In this document: positions 20,304-30,647 of the stretch, in pieces
Numbering within the stretch: position 1 is the stretch's first letter
Layout of the letters: the number at the start of each line of letters is the position of its first letter
Assembly (NCBI GenBank): GCA_030410095.1
Contig: JAUFRC010000001.1
Coordinates: 2,782,501-2,846,500, forward strand
From: Paracoccus cavernae
Lineage (GTDB): Bacteria > Pseudomonadota > Alphaproteobacteria > Rhodobacterales > Rhodobacteraceae
Reading direction: 5' to 3'
Length of the DNA: 64,000 bases
Notes under the pieces: model-generated
What the model was told of the DNA's origin: nothing
The model's database searches: none
What the model saw: only the letters and a program-made list of their open reading frames with translations
Program-made: the position numbers and the translations under genes

Positions 20304-21861
20304 TCAGATAGTGATGCCCGATTTGCCCGGAGCAAGAATGCCCTTGGGGTCGAGCGCGCGCTTCAGCGTCTGGTTCACATCGCGCTGGGTCTGACCGTAG
20401 ATGCCTGCAACCTTGTCCATGAAGGCGTTGTTGACGCGGTAGACCGCATAGCCGCGCGCGGCAAACTCGGTCAGAAGCTCGTCGAAGCACTCATAGGCGC
20501 GCTTGGTTTCCTCTTCGTCGGACTTGTCGAACAGGACGTCGATGATGTGATGGAGGTCACGCATGCCGACGATATATTCGCCCGCATAATCAAAGCCGTA
20601 TTTGTTGAGGATATCGGTCGCGAGCTTGGTCTGGTCCAGCGTTTCCGAACCCTTGTTGACCGTCACCGGTGCGAACCACATCGATCCGCCACCCGCGCCG
20701 CGGTCATCGCGCCAGCGGTAGAGGCCGAATTCCTGCATCGTCATGTAACCGCGCATCAGATCGGCGCGGTACTGGAAGGGCTGGGTGCCACCGGCGTCTT
20801 CCTCGGTGATGATGCGGCCCTTGCCGTGGCCCTCTACAACCGATTTCACGATCGCCCAGTTCACATCAACCTGCTCTTTGGTGCCGTAAAGCGCCGCATA
20901 GACGTTCCATGCGCCAAGACCCTCTTTCTCGCGGATCTCCTGCACGACCTCGGGGGTCGCGCCCTCGCCGTCGAAATATTTGCGGCGCGAGATGATGCCG
21001 GCGGCCTCGTAGATGGTCGAGGCATAGACGATCGAGTTCGGGATGACGTTGTTCAGGCGCAACGGACGGAACAGGTCGACGATCTCGGCAATGTCTTCTT
21101 CATTGTCGTAGGCGACGCTGAAGGGTTTGAAGACCGGAGGCTTCGGCATCAGCCAGAAGCCCATTTTGGTCACGATGCCGAAGTTCGACTGGGTGAAAAT
21201 CCCGTCGAGATAGGGGCCGTAACCCCATTTGAAGACCTGCCAGGCCGAGTTGCCCTCGACCCCGCCCATGCCGGTGCGCAGCACCTCGCCATTGGCCAGA
21301 ACGACCTCCATGCCGCATTGCATCATGAAATGCTCGCCATAGGGGTGTAGCCGACGCCGCGGTCCATCGTATTGCCGACGGGGCCCGCGATCGCCGAGGG
21401 CGCGGGGCAGGACAGATAGAAGGGCAGGTTGTTCGCTTCGAGATAGTCGAAAAGCTGCTGATAGGTCACGCCCGGCTCGACCAGTGCGGTGCCGAGATCG
21501 GGATCGATCTCGATGATCTTGTTCATATGCTTGAGGTCGAGCACGACAGTCCCGCGTTTCGCGGGCGCGGCGGTGCCGTAACCGAAGTTGCGGCCGGTCG
21601 AGATCGTCCAGACCGGAATCGCGAATTCGTCACAGATTTTGACGACGGCCTGAACCTGCTCGACCGTGGTCGCCTGCACGACGCAGGAGGTTTTGTAGAG
21701 GTCGTCGTCGACCGGCATCATGGTCTTGTAATAGGGCGTCAGGCGCTCTTCCGAGGACAGGACATTCTCCGCGCCAAGGGCCGCTTCGAATTTGGCGACG
21801 GCTTGGGCGAAGATCTCGGGGTGATGCCCTCCGGCAGGACGGCGAATTCGCGATCGCTCAT
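20304..21861 (-). CDS. pchF: 4-cresol dehydrogenase (hydroxylating), flavoprotein subunit
   Basis: A vanillyl-alcohol-oxidase-family flavoprotein of about 519 residues. The FAD-binding PCMH domain shows WTISTGRNFGYGTAAPA, the loop PSAIAGPVGNTMDRGVGYTP, and then YGEHFMMQCGMEVVLANGEV. The cap and C-terminal region ends LKRALDPKGILAPGKSGI, as in PchF. It starts at ATG 21861, overlapping the pchC stop. One-base shifts sit near 21845 (a run of four C's where five are needed) and near 21335. It oxidises p-cresol at the methyl group to 4-hydroxybenzyl alcohol and on to the aldehyde in the periplasm, passing electrons to PchC. Related aryl alcohol substrates such as vanillyl alcohol are an alternative. 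Confidence 0.85.
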
Positions 21862-22193
21862 TGGGCGTCTCCTTTATAGATGTTCTGGGCGACGTAATCG
21901 GCGATGCCGGCCAACGTGGCGTCATCGATTGCCGATTCGGGGAAGGCCGGCATGGCAAGCTGGCCGTTGCGCACGAAGAAGCGCAAAGTGTCGACGTCAT
22001 ATTCGACCAGCGAGAGATCGGGGCCGACGCCGCTCAGGTGGCAGCGGGCGCAGACTTTCTCCCAAGCCTCCTGACCCGAGGCGAATTCCTTGATGTCGTC
22101 GAGGCGGGCGGGAACGTCCTGCGCGCCAACGGCGGTGGCGCTAAGCGCAAGGGCCGCGGCGGCCAGCAGGTGGCGCGGTGCAAGCTTCGTCAT
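21858..22193 (-). CDS. pchC: Cytochrome c subunit of 4-cresol dehydrogenase
   Basis: The product is 111 residues with an N-terminal signal peptide (RHLLAAAALALSATAVGAQ). One haem-binding motif is CARCH, followed by GVGPDLS, with the likely sixth ligand Met in GQLAMPAFPESAI. It ends with the usual c-type helix ATLAGIADYVAQNIY. Its stop overlaps the pchF start (ATGA). It accepts electrons from the flavin of PchF in the periplasm. It is intact. Confidence 0.87.
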   Translation of the reverse strand: MTKLAPRHLLAAAALALSATAVGAQDVPARLDDIKEFASGQEAWEKVCARCHLSGVGPDLSLVEYDVDTLRFFVRNGQLAMPAFPESAIDDATLAGIADYVAQNIYKGDAQ

Positions 22194-22567
22194 TGTCTCA
22201 AACTCCCGCAGTGACGGCGTTCAACCGGAATTCCGACATTCCGGCCGAGAGGGGTGATATGATAGGCCGAGGCCGTGCGGCTTTGCGCGAGGTCGAGCAT
22301 GACCTCGTCGGCGGCATCCAGCACGAAGCGGATGCGCGGCGCATGGCCGGCTCTCAGGATGTCTTCCAGGGTGGAAAGATCCCTCAGGCGGTCGCCGCTC
22401 AGGGTGATCTTGGTGAAGTGCTGGTCTTCCGACAGCGGGCCCGTAGCGCGCGCGGGGCTGGCGATGACGACAAAGCTATCGCTGCTTGCTGCGGAGGCCG
22501 AGCCCGCCAGCGCAAGCGCCGAGAGCGCGCCACTGCTTGTCAGAAGGAAACCGCGTCTGGTGAACAT
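22190..22567 (-). CDS. Exported protein of unknown function, first gene of pch operon (PchX-like)
   Basis: The product is 125 residues. Its N-terminus (MFTRRGFLLTSSGALSALAL) resembles a Tat or Sec leader ending near GSASA. The mature part has no cofactor motif I recognise. Its stop overlaps the pchC start, so it is translationally coupled. In Pseudomonas the pch operon also contains a small protein of unknown role, PchX. Position and size make this the likely counterpart, but sequence homology is unproven. Confidence 0.6.
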   Translation of the reverse strand: MFTRRGFLLTSSGALSALALAGSASAASSDSFVVIASPARATGPLSEDQHFTKITLSGDRLRDLSTLEDILRAGHAPRIRFVLDAADEVMLDLAQSRTASAYHITPLGRNVGIPVERRHCGSLRQ

Positions 22568-23134
22568 GACACCTCCGTCAATTGACTGAACAAAGCACCC
22601 GCAACCGCCGCTCGCCCGCTGCGAAGCTGTCGATCACATGTGCTGCTAGCTTTATTGTATAACCTTACGGTTATGTTTTTGGTTTCGGTCGGGCGATTCA
22701 AGTTGGGACCCGATTTAGAACCTGCTGGCACAACGAGCTAACGCTTACCGATGTGTCAGAGCCGAAATTCCCTGTCAACGACGCAGTTTCAATGCCGGTT
22801 TCTGTGTTTTTATAATGAAAAACCGTTCCGGGCTTTGGGGTTTGGGAAAATGTCTGCGGGTTACAGGTGGAATGGTTTCGCAGTTCCGCACGCTTTGGCG
22901 TCGCGATACTCCGTAAAATCTAATGATTACTGCGCAATCGATTATCTACAGGTTATATGTCGTGACCGATGATGATGGACGGCGGGGCTATGCTGATCGT
23001 GAGCGGCACATGCGCAAACGAACGTCTTGCCGCAAATGGTATGCGTTAAGCGCAATTCCGATATGCAAATTGCGCATTCGCCATGGCGAGTTGCGCCGGC
23101 GGTGCGATGGCTCCATGCCTGCGGCATCCTCGTC
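22568..23134. promoter_or_regulatory. Pch operon control region and downstream spacer
   Basis: This is 567 bp between the start of the pchX-like gene and the stop of the upstream aldehyde dehydrogenase. It is locally AT-rich around 22650-22680, where a PcaQ-like box lies. I see no convincing gene in the remainder. A 73-residue plus-strand frame at 22751-22972 lacks features. Confidence 0.5.
22659..22674. promoter_or_regulatory. PcaQ-type LysR operator in front of the pch operon
   Basis: ATAACC-TTAC-GGTTAT is a perfect 6-bp dyad with a 4-bp spacer, 92 bp upstream of the first pch-operon start. It matches the ATAACC-N4-GGTTAA box described for PcaQ in rhizobia. A close copy lies between pcaQ and pcaD. 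Confidence 0.65.
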
Positions 23135-24607
23135 TCAGCGCGGCTGCCGGACAGCACCGTTGCCGACCGCGACCCAGCGCAGCTCGGTGAATTCGTCCAG
23201 CGCGGCAAAGCCACCGAACCGGCCGTAGCCGCTTTCCTTGATCCCGCCGACCGGCATGTCGGGGCGGTCCATCAGCGTGGGCGCGTTGATGTGGCACATG
23301 CCGCTCTCGATCTGGCGAGCCAGTCGGGTGGCGCGGGCAATATCGCGGCTCCAGACCGCGGCAGAGAGGCCGTAACGGCTGTCATTGGCGATCGACAGCG
23401 CCTCCGCCTCGTTCGCGGCGCGGCAGATCGACAGGACCGGCCCGAAGATTTCTTCGCTGTAAAGCCGCGTGCCCGGCTCGACGTGATCCAGCAGGGTCGC
23501 ATCCATGAAAGTGCCGCGATTTCCGCCGCCGCACAGCAATTCCGCGCCGCGAGCCACAGCCTCGGCGACCAGAGTCTGAAGCCGTTCGGCCGCCGCTTCG
23601 CTGACGACAGGGCCAAGCGGAGCGCCTTCTTCGGGCGGGCCGGCGTGCAGCATGCGCGCGCGTTCGGTCAAAAGCGCGGCAAAGCGGTCGGCCACCGCGT
23701 CGAGCACGATAATCCGGTCGGTGCTCATGCAGATCTGGCCCTGATTGAGAAAGGCGCCATAGATCGCGGCATCGGCGGCGGCAGGAAGGTCGGCATCCTC
23801 GAGGACGATCAGCGCGGCCTTGCCCGACAGTTCGAGCAGGCAACGCTTCAGCGAAACAGCCGCCAATTCGGCCACCTTGCGGCCGACGCGGGTCGAGCCG
23901 GTGAAGTTGACGCGGCGCACGACCTCGTGGGCGATCAGCGCCTGCACTACTTCTTCGGCATGTTCGGGCGCATGGGTGACGATGCTGAGCACGCCTTCGG
24001 GCAGGCCCGCCTCGGACAGGATCCGCCCGATCGCGAGATGCGAGCCGGCACAGATTTCAGAAGCTTTCAGGATCACCGCATTGCCGCAGGCCAGCGCGGT
24101 CGCGATTGCACGGGTCCCGAGCGCAAGCGGCGCATTCCAAGGCGCGATTCCCAGACAGACGCCGGCGGGCTCGCGGAAAATCAGGTGCTGCCCGTTCTGA
24201 TCAGGGCGGATTTCGGTCTGGAAACTCTCGGCAAGATCGGCGGCTTGGCGGAATTGCCAAGCGGCCTGATCGAGGTTGAATGCCTGCCAGGCGGGTGTCG
24301 CACCGATCTCGTCGCGCATCAAGGCAGCCAGCTCGTCATGACGCGATCCGATCAGTCCGGCCGCGCGGCGCAGGATCGCGGCGCGGTCCGCACCATCCAT
24401 CCGCGACCAACCGGCAAAGGCCAAAGCGGCGCGATTGGCGATCTTGCGGGCGTCATTTGCGCGCATCGCGGGCACGCGCGAAGCGATGGTTCCGTCGGCC
24501 GGATTGAGGCGCAGACACTCTTCGCCCAAAACCACATGGGCATCGCCGCGCGTCTTGCGGGCAGCCGGAAGTTTGCCGGAGCGAATGCCGTCCAAAATCT
24601 CGCCCAT
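23135..24607 (-). CDS. Aldehyde dehydrogenase, probably 4-hydroxybenzaldehyde/vanillin type
   Basis: An intact NAD(P)-dependent aldehyde dehydrogenase of about 490 residues. Conserved pieces are GIAPWNAPLALGTRAIATAL, the NAD-site GSTRVGRKVAELA, the general-base glutamate in LLELSGKAALIVLEDAD, the catalytic cysteine in [14 protein letters not shown], and EEIFGPVLSI. I prefer ATG 24607 to the upstream 24658 because the extra 17 residues are not family-like. In this setting it should oxidise 4-hydroxybenzaldehyde made by PchCF to 4-hydroxybenzoate, the PobA substrate. Vanillin and related aldehydes are possible. It diverges from the AraC gene. Confidence 0.82.
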   Translation of the reverse strand: MGEILDGIRSGKLPAARKTRGDAHVVLGEECLRLNPADGTIASRVPAMRANDARKIANRAALAFAGWSRMDGADRAAILRRAAGLIGSRHDELAALMRDEIGATPAWQAFNLDQAAWQFRQAADLAESFQTEIRPDQNGQHLIFREPAGVCLGIAPWNAPLALGTRAIATALACGNAVILKASEICAGSHLAIGRILSEAGLPEGVLSIVTHAPEHAEEVVQALIAHEVVRRVNFTGSTRVGRKVAELAAVSLKRCLLELSGKAALIVLEDADLPAAADAAIYGAFLNQGQICMSTDRIIVLDAVADRFAALLTERARMLHAGPPEEGAPLGPVVSEAAAERLQTLVAEAVARGAELLCGGGNRGTFMDATLLDHVEPGTRLYSEEIFGPVLSICRAANEAEALSIANDSRYGLSAAVWSRDIARATRLARQIESGMCHINAPTLMDRPDMPVGGIKESGYGRFGGFAALDEFTELRWVAVGNGAVRQPR

Positions 24608-24735
24608 CCGCTGCCTTTCCGTACCGGTTCCGATCGTTGCCGCCTTACGCAACGGCAATATTCACGACATTAGCCGTTTACATCGCAAGAATGGATGTCA
24701 TTTTCCGACAAGACAATGTGATTAAGGCGCAAGCG

Positions 24736-25637
24736 ATGGCTCTCTCCCGCAACTCTGGCGATGATCTGATCGAACATCTGCGCGCCGAGCCCTTGCCCGC
24801 CGGTCTGCGTGCCCGCCAGTTACGCCCCTGTCGGGGCATGTACGAGGGCTATGTCCATCTGGTCTTGCTGGGTTCGGGCAGTCTGCGGCTGGAGGGTGGA
24901 GAGACCGAACATCTCACTACCGCGCCGGTCGGCCTGATTCTGCCGCCGTCCTCGCAGCAGGTGCTGACGCTCGACGCCGGTTCGGAGGGCTGGATTCTCG
25001 GCCTGCCTCCGCAGCTTTTGGGCGAGGTCATGGGCAGCCGCGCCGAGATGGAGATGATGCTGCCTCTGGGGCGGCAGCTGATCCTCGGGCAGGATCCGGC
25101 TGCCGGAACGGGATTTGATTGCGAGCAATTCGCGCGGGCGATCCTGCAGGAGCGCGAGATGGGGGCTGTCGGAAACCGCATCGCGATTCTCGCATATTTC
25201 AGGCTTTTGATCATCGCGATCTGGCGCGCGAGCCATCAGGAGATTGCTGTTTCGGGCTTCGGCAGCGAGGCGCATTTGCTGGAAAACTTCCGTCGCGAGG
25301 TCGAAATCCATTTCCGCAGCCATCTCGGGATTGCCGACTATGCCGAGCGGCTCGGGCTCAGCACCAGTCGTTTGCGGCGCATCTGCCTGCGCAATCTCGG
25401 TCGGACGCCGCTCCAGCTGGTCCATATGCGCATGCTGCGCGAAGCAGCGGCCTGGCTTGAGCATTCGGGCAGGGAATCGCCGAAATCGCGCAGGCATTGG
25501 GCTTTGCCGATTCCGCCGAGTTCAGCCATTTTTTCAAGCGCAATACAGGTGTTTCGCCCAGTGGTTTCCGCGCCGAACGCAAGGATCCGGCATCGGCGCA
25601 CTCGGCCGAACCGACGGGCTTTGCCGATTGGCCCTAG
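24736..25637 (+). CDS. AraC family transcriptional regulator
   Basis: The product is about 300 residues. An N-terminal cupin-like sensing region is followed by a C-terminal AraC DNA-binding domain with two HTHs (GIADYAERLGLSTSRLRRIC, then IAEIAQALGFADSAEFSHFF and FKRNTGVSPSGFRAER). A one-base shift near 25475 joins the two halves of the HTH pair. ATG 24736 has an AAGGCG site eight bases upstream. ATG 24691 in the same frame is an alternative. It is divergent from one aldehyde dehydrogenase and upstream of the other, so it probably controls one or both in response to an aromatic compound. Confidence 0.8.
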
Positions 25638-25945
25638 ACCGGTTGTGATGGGGAATCGGGCGAAAGCTGGCGGAAAATCGTGCAATCCGGACTATCTCTG
25701 AAACAAATTCACATCATATTGTCGTTTTTTGACATTCGCATCCGCGTTTGCGCTGGTTATTCCGAAACATGTCATCGGAGGATTCCGTCAATCGACGGGG
25801 AAGGGTGGCGACAGGGGTGGTATCATCTGCACAGGACGGTCGGGCATTTCTTAGCGCTGCGACACGACCAAAAGCAGGGAATGACGACAACTGTAACGAT
25901 TTGGGATCAGTGCCCGCCTTGCGGGTCAGGACAGGAGATGCTTCG
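25638..25945. other. Spacer upstream of the second aldehyde dehydrogenase
   Basis: This is 308 bp with no gene recognised. It should contain the promoter of the gene at 25946. Confidence 0.4.
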
Positions 25946-27417
25946 ATGAATGCCGCTTCCCCACGCCCTATGAGGGCTTGAACCAGCAATATATCGCGGG
26001 CGAGTGGCGTCCGGGCTCTTCCGGGCGCGAAGTCGCCGACCTCAATCCTTTCGACGCAACCGAGCTTGGCGTTTTCAAACTGGCCAGCCGCGCCGATGTC
26101 GACGCGGCCTATAAGGCGGCGCAGGCGGCACAGGTCGCTTGGGCGGCGCGTCCGCCCGCCGAACGCGAGGCGATCATCCGCCGCGCGGTCGCGGTTTTCG
26201 ATGCCCGTGCTGATGAAATCCGTGATTGGCTGGGCCGCGATCGGGCTCGACCGTGATCAAATCGCACATTGAACACGGTGCCGCGCGGACCATTACCGAA
26301 TATTCCGCCGCTTTCCCCGGCAAGATCTCGGGCCAGATCCTCCCTGCGAGCCGGGCATGGAAAGCCGCTATTACCGCGAGGCGCTCGGTGTCATCGGCAT
26401 CATCAGCCCGTGGAATTTCCCGCTGCACCTGTCGGTACGTTCGGTCGCGCCGGCCTTGGCCTGCGGCAATGGCGTCGTGCTGAAACCGGCCTCGGACACC
26501 CCGATCACCGGCGGCACGCTCGTCGCGAAAATCTTTGAAGAGGCGGGCGTTCCGGCCGGTCTTTGAACGTCGTTGTCGGCTCGGGCAGCGAAATCGGCGA
26601 TTATTTCGTCGAGCATGAAATCCCCGCCTTCATCTCTTTCACCGGCTCGACCGAGGTTGGCCGCCGCGTGGGCGAACTGGCGACTGGCGGGAAATACATC
26701 AAACGCGTCGCGCTGGAACTGGGCGGCAATGCCCCGCTGGTCGTGCTCGATGACGCCGATATCGAGGCCGCCGCCGGCGCTGCGGTTTTCGGTCGCTTCC
26801 TGCATCAGGGGCAGATCTGCATGTCGACGAACCGCGCGATCGTTGATGCGAAAATCTACGACAAATTCGTCGAAGCGGTCGCGGCGCGTGCTGCGAAAGT
26901 CAGCTTCGGTGACCCGCTGAACCCGGCGACGAATGTCGGCCCTGCGATCAACAAAGGTCAAATGGAGGGCGTTTGCGCCAAGATCGAGCAGGCGAAGAAA
27001 GACGGCGCACGGCTGATCGTTTCGGGTCCGGTCGAGGGCAATGTCGTCGCGCCCCATGTCTTTGCCGACGTCGATCCGAATTCGGCCTTGGCCCGCGAAG
27101 AGACCTTCGGTCCGGTCCTGCCGATCATCAAGGCGCGCGACGAAGAGCATGCGCTTTTCCTCGCCAATGATACGGAATTCGGTCTCTCGAGCGCCGTCTA
27201 TAGTCAAGACATTGATCGCGCGACGAATTTCGCCCGCAAGATCGTCGCCGGCATGACGCATGTGAACTCGATCACGGTCGGCGATCATGCCAATGCGCCC
27301 TTCGGTGGCGAGAAGAACTCCGGTCTCGGTCGCTTCAACGGCGAATGGATCATGGAAGAATTCACCCGCACCCATTGGGTGACGATCCATAAAACCGGTC
27401 CGAACTTCCCGTTCTGA
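25946..27417 (+). CDS. Aldehyde dehydrogenase, benzaldehyde/vanillin type (four frameshifts)
   Basis: About 490 residues from ATG 25946 behind GGAG. It reads [20 protein letters not shown], then [20 protein letters not shown], then [20 protein letters not shown], then [15 protein letters not shown] and [15 protein letters not shown]. The catalytic cysteine is in [13 protein letters not shown], followed by [10 protein letters not shown] and [17 protein letters not shown]. Shifts near 25965, 26242, 26352 and 26563 break the frame. All conserved residues are present, so sequencing error is likelier than decay. It is a second enzyme for an aromatic aldehyde beside the pob/pca genes. Its exact substrate cannot be told. 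Confidence 0.8.
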
Positions 27418-27425
27418 TCCTCGAT

Positions 27426-27452
27426 TGCGGCCCCTCAACCCGCGGGGCCGCA
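27426..27452. terminator. Hairpin between convergent aldehyde dehydrogenase gene and pobR
   Basis: TGCGGCCCC and GGGGCCGCA form a perfect 9-bp stem with a 9-nt loop, lying between two convergent stops. Confidence 0.75.
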
Positions 27453-27456
27453 GCCT

Positions 27457-28307
27457 TCACGTCAGGAAATGCGCGCGATATTGCGATGGCGTTTTCCCGA
27501 TCACCTGCCGGAAACGGCGCGAGAAATAGGGCGGGTCTTCATAGCCGAGACGATAGCCGATCTCGCTGATCGACAGTTGGGTAAAGGCAAGAAGCCGGCT
27601 GGCCTCGACCATGCGGGCGGCCTCGATATAGCTGCCGGCATTGGTGCCGGTCGCCTCGCGGCAGATCCGGTTGAGATGGCCCGCCGTGATGCCAAGCTGG
27701 CGCGCGTAATCGTCGATGCTGCGGGTCACGTTCAGGTCATGCCGCAAAAGCGCGTCCAACTCGCTCATCCTGCGCTGGCCGATCGATTGCGCCGCCTCGC
27801 TTTCCTTGGCGGCCAGACTGGCGACCGCGACCAGAGCCGACTGGGCCAGCGTCACGAGCTGGTAGGATTGGAAAGTGCCAGTCTGGCGAAAGGTATCATC
27901 CAAGGCCGAGAGCAGCATTTCCAGCAGTTTTCCAACCGGAGCGCGCAATGGCCGCGAGAGCTTCGCCTGCAGATCCGCCGATGCCGAGGGCAGGTTCGAT
28001 ACCAGCGTCACAGGGAAGGAGAACACGCCGCCTTCGGTCCCTTGGCGGAACGAGAAGCCATGAACGGCCTGTACGGGAATATAGACGATTTCCCCGCTTT
28101 TCAGCGCGAACTCCTCACCATCGATCTGCACATCGGCATGGCCGTTCTCCATATGCAGGATCTGCACGATCTCTCGGTGGCGATGCGGGCTGATGCGCCA
28201 GTCGTGCAAAGGGCGCGGTCGCGAATCCGCTCGTGATGGACCACACCGGGGAATTCGGCGGTCTCTCCGAATAGCCTGAAAACGGGGATCTGCATAAAGC
28301 GGGACAT
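27457..28307 (-). CDS. pobR: AraC family activator, PobR-like
   Basis: About 283 residues. The N-terminal cupin sensing domain contains the metal/ligand-pocket histidines of ISPHRHREIVQILHMENG. The C-terminal AraC domain has SIDDYARQLGITAGHLNRIC and ISEIGYRLGYEDPPYFSRRF. The start ATG 28307 (SRFMQIPVFRLFGE) is in a different frame from the body. A one-base shift near 28225 joins them. It diverges from pobA across 91 bp, the standard arrangement for the AraC-type PobR that activates pobA in response to 4-hydroxybenzoate. Confidence 0.82.
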
Positions 28308-28398
28308 GCATGGATAATACCATTCAAAGCCCCTTGCGTCTATTCGTTTCAGTGCGGGATTGCCGCAGAAAGGCCGGCGAAAGATGGAGGAAATCGTC

Positions 28399-29567
28399 AT
28401 GAAGACTCAGGTCGCCATTATCGGCTCCGGCCCTTCGGGTTTGCTTTTGTCGCAACTGCTCAACCGCGTGGGAATTGATACGGTCATTCTGGAGCGTTCG
28501 AGCCGCGACCATGTTCTGGCGCGGATCCGTGCGGGCATTCTCGAATGGGGAACGGTCGAGCTTTTGCGCGAAGCCGGAGCCGGGGCGCGGCTGGATGCCG
28601 AGGGCATCACCCATGACGGCACCTTCATGACCGATTCCGATCTCATGGTGCATATCGATTTCAAGGATCTGACCGGCAAGCAGGTGATGGTTTACGGCCA
28701 GACCGAGGTCACGCAGGATCTGTTCGAAGCGCAGGACCGGATGGGAACGACCATCATCCACAATGTCGAGGATGTGGCGATACATGATCTCGACACGACC
28801 AGCCCGCGCGTTGATTACACCGTCGCCGGCGAGCGCCGCAGCCTCTCCTGCGATTGGGTTGCGGGTTGCGACGGCTTCCACGGGGTCAGCCGCAAGACCA
28901 TTCCCGCCGAGAAACGGCGCGAGTTCGAAAGGGTCTATCCCTTTGGCTGGCTTGGGATTTTGGCGCGAACCGCACCGATCGACCACGAGCTGATCTATGC
29001 CAATTCCGAGCATGGTTTCGCGCTTGCCTCGATGCGCAACGCCAATCTGGTGCGCCATTACATTCAGGTTCCGCTGACCGACAAGCCCGATGAATGGTCG
29101 GACGAGCGCTTTGGGCCGAGTTCCGCCGCCGCCTTCCGGCCAGTGCTGCGGCCAAGGTGATCGAGGCTCCCTCGATCGAGAAATCCATCGCGCCTTTGCG
29201 CAGCTTCGTGTCCGAACCCCTGCGTTGGGGGCGTTTGTTCCTGGTGGGTGACGCCGCGCATATCGTGCCGCCGACGGGGGCCAAGGGGCTTAACCTTGCT
29301 GCATCCGACGTTTTCTATCTTTATCATGCGCTGGTCGAGGCGGTGAAAAAGGGCTCCGAGAAGGGCGTCGACGATTACTCGGCGCGGGCGCTCAACCGGA
29401 TCTGGAAGGCGATGCGTTTTTCGTGGCAAATGACGACGATGTTGCACCGTTTCGACGGCGAGGATGCTTTCGCAGCCCAAATGCGTCGCGCGACGCTGAA
29501 TCATCTGTGCGAATCCGAGACCGCACGCAGGGATCTCGCGGAGAACTACACCGGCCTTCCCTATTAA
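28399..29567 (+). CDS. pobA: 4-hydroxybenzoate 3-monooxygenase
   Basis: An FAD aromatic hydroxylase of about 389 residues, the usual PobA length. Motifs in order are the Rossmann VAIIGSGPSGLLLSQLL, ARIRAGILEWGTVELLREAG, the DG motif WVAGCDGFHGVSRKTIP, and the FAD-ribityl motif LFLVGDAAHIVPPTGAKGLN. ATG 28399 follows GGAGGAAA. A one-base shift near 29125 is needed. It uses NADPH and O2 to turn 4-hydroxybenzoate into protocatechuate. It links the cresol-derived 4-hydroxybenzoate upstream to the pca operon downstream. Confidence 0.92.
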
Positions 29568-29585
29568 GCCTGTCGTGGGGCAGAG

Positions 29586-30545
29586 TTAACCTGTGGTTTG
29601 GTCCGCTTGTCCGCCAAGATATTGGATCGAAGAGGATATTTTGCTTGCCGCGTGGTTCAGCGCGGCCAGCATTCCGCGCTCGAGCTCGCTGCCCTCGCCC
29701 TCGTCCTTGCGGCGCGAGACCCCGACCGGACCGCCAAGCAATTCGTTGACGAGAGGCAGGACGACAAGGCTGCCCGCTTCGACTTCGGGGTGCACGACGC
29801 CTTCCGAGATGAACCAGACCGTATCGGATTGGCGCAGGATTTCGCGGCCGAAGGTCAGCGAGACATTCTCGAACGCGGGCTCGGTCTCGCCGAGGCCGAC
29901 GCTATGAAGCCACGCCTGAACCGAGGCGGAGATCAGCGCCCCTTTGGGCGGTACCATCAAGGGGTAAAGGCGCAGGTCTTTCGGCTGCCATTTTCCTTGG
30001 GCCAAGGGATGGCCCGCCCGCACGACGGGGACAACGCGTTCCCAGTAAAGTGGCGTGAACTCAATGCCTTCCGAATTTCCGGCAGGAGGCATCCGGCCGA
30101 TAACGAGGTCAAGCTGGCTTTCGCGCAAAAGCGACAGCAACAGCCAGTTCGGGCCGGTCGTGACCTCGACCAGCGCCTCGGGATTCCGGCTGCGGAGCGC
30201 CAGAGCCGCCTCGGGAACGAGGTGGGTCGCGGCGGTCGGAAGCACGCCCAATGTGATGCGCGGGCGCTGTTTTTGCGGCTGGAGCACGGCCTTCTGCGCC
30301 CGTTCGAGATCCGTCATCACCCCGCCCGCATGGGTCTGGAAGACCTGACCGGCAGCTGTCAGCACGAGACGGCGGCTGGAGCGGTCGAAGAGCGAGACGC
30401 CGAGGATATCTTCGAGCTCGCGGATGGTTTTGGATGCGGCGGGCTGGCTGATCTTGAGTGCTTCCGCCGCAGCCGAGAGACTGCCCAGACGGGCGGTTTC
30501 CAGAAAGCAGCGCAGGTGACGCAAACGCAGGAGAGGATTTAGCAT
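29586..30545 (-). CDS. pcaQ: LysR family regulator of the pca operon
   Basis: The product is 319 residues from ATG 30545; ATG 30557 would overlap the operator. The N-terminal HTH is LRHLRCFLETARLGSLSAAA, then KISQPAASKTIRELED. The C-terminal effector domain includes ITLGVLPTAATHLVPEAAL. It is intact. It is divergently transcribed from pcaDCHGB, as for PcaQ in rhizobia and other alphaproteobacteria, where beta-carboxy-cis,cis-muconate is the inducer. The dyad at 30548-30563 lies just upstream of its own start and fits autoregulation. Confidence 0.88.
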   Translation of the reverse strand: MLNPLLRLRHLRCFLETARLGSLSAAAEALKISQPAASKTIRELEDILGVSLFDRSSRRLVLTAAGQVFQTHAGGVMTDLERAQKAVLQPQKQRPRITLGVLPTAATHLVPEAALALRSRNPEALVEVTTGPNWLLLSLLRESQLDLVIGRMPPAGNSEGIEFTPLYWERVVPVVRAGHPLAQGKWQPKDLRLYPLMVPPKGALISASVQAWLHSVGLGETEPAFENVSLTFGREILRQSDTVWFISEGVVHPEVEAGSLVVLPLVNELLGGPVGVSRRKDEGEGSELERGMLAALNHAASKISSSIQYLGGQADQTTG

Positions 30546-30547
30546 AT

Positions 30548-30563
30548 ATAACCCCAAAGTTAT
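30548..30563. promoter_or_regulatory. PcaQ box in the pcaQ-pcaD intergenic region
   Basis: ATAACC-CCAA-AGTTAT is one mismatch from a perfect dyad, with the same geometry as the box at 22659. It lies 85 bp from the pcaD start and 3 bp from the pcaQ start. Confidence 0.65.
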
Positions 30564-30647
30564 GCGTTTAGTCGGTAATTATAATTTTAACCGCAAAGTC
30601 CGCATGGCATAAGCCAAGTGAACCGCCAGACAGACCGGAGGTCCAGC

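Noticed and set aside
18544-20490. A 648-residue minus-strand frame opposite glpK, and similar long antisense frames (for example 32158-34350, 42383-44455, 52336-54273)
   Set aside because: They are GC-rich shadow frames opposite clearly conserved genes, with Arg/Gly/His-rich composition and no motifs.
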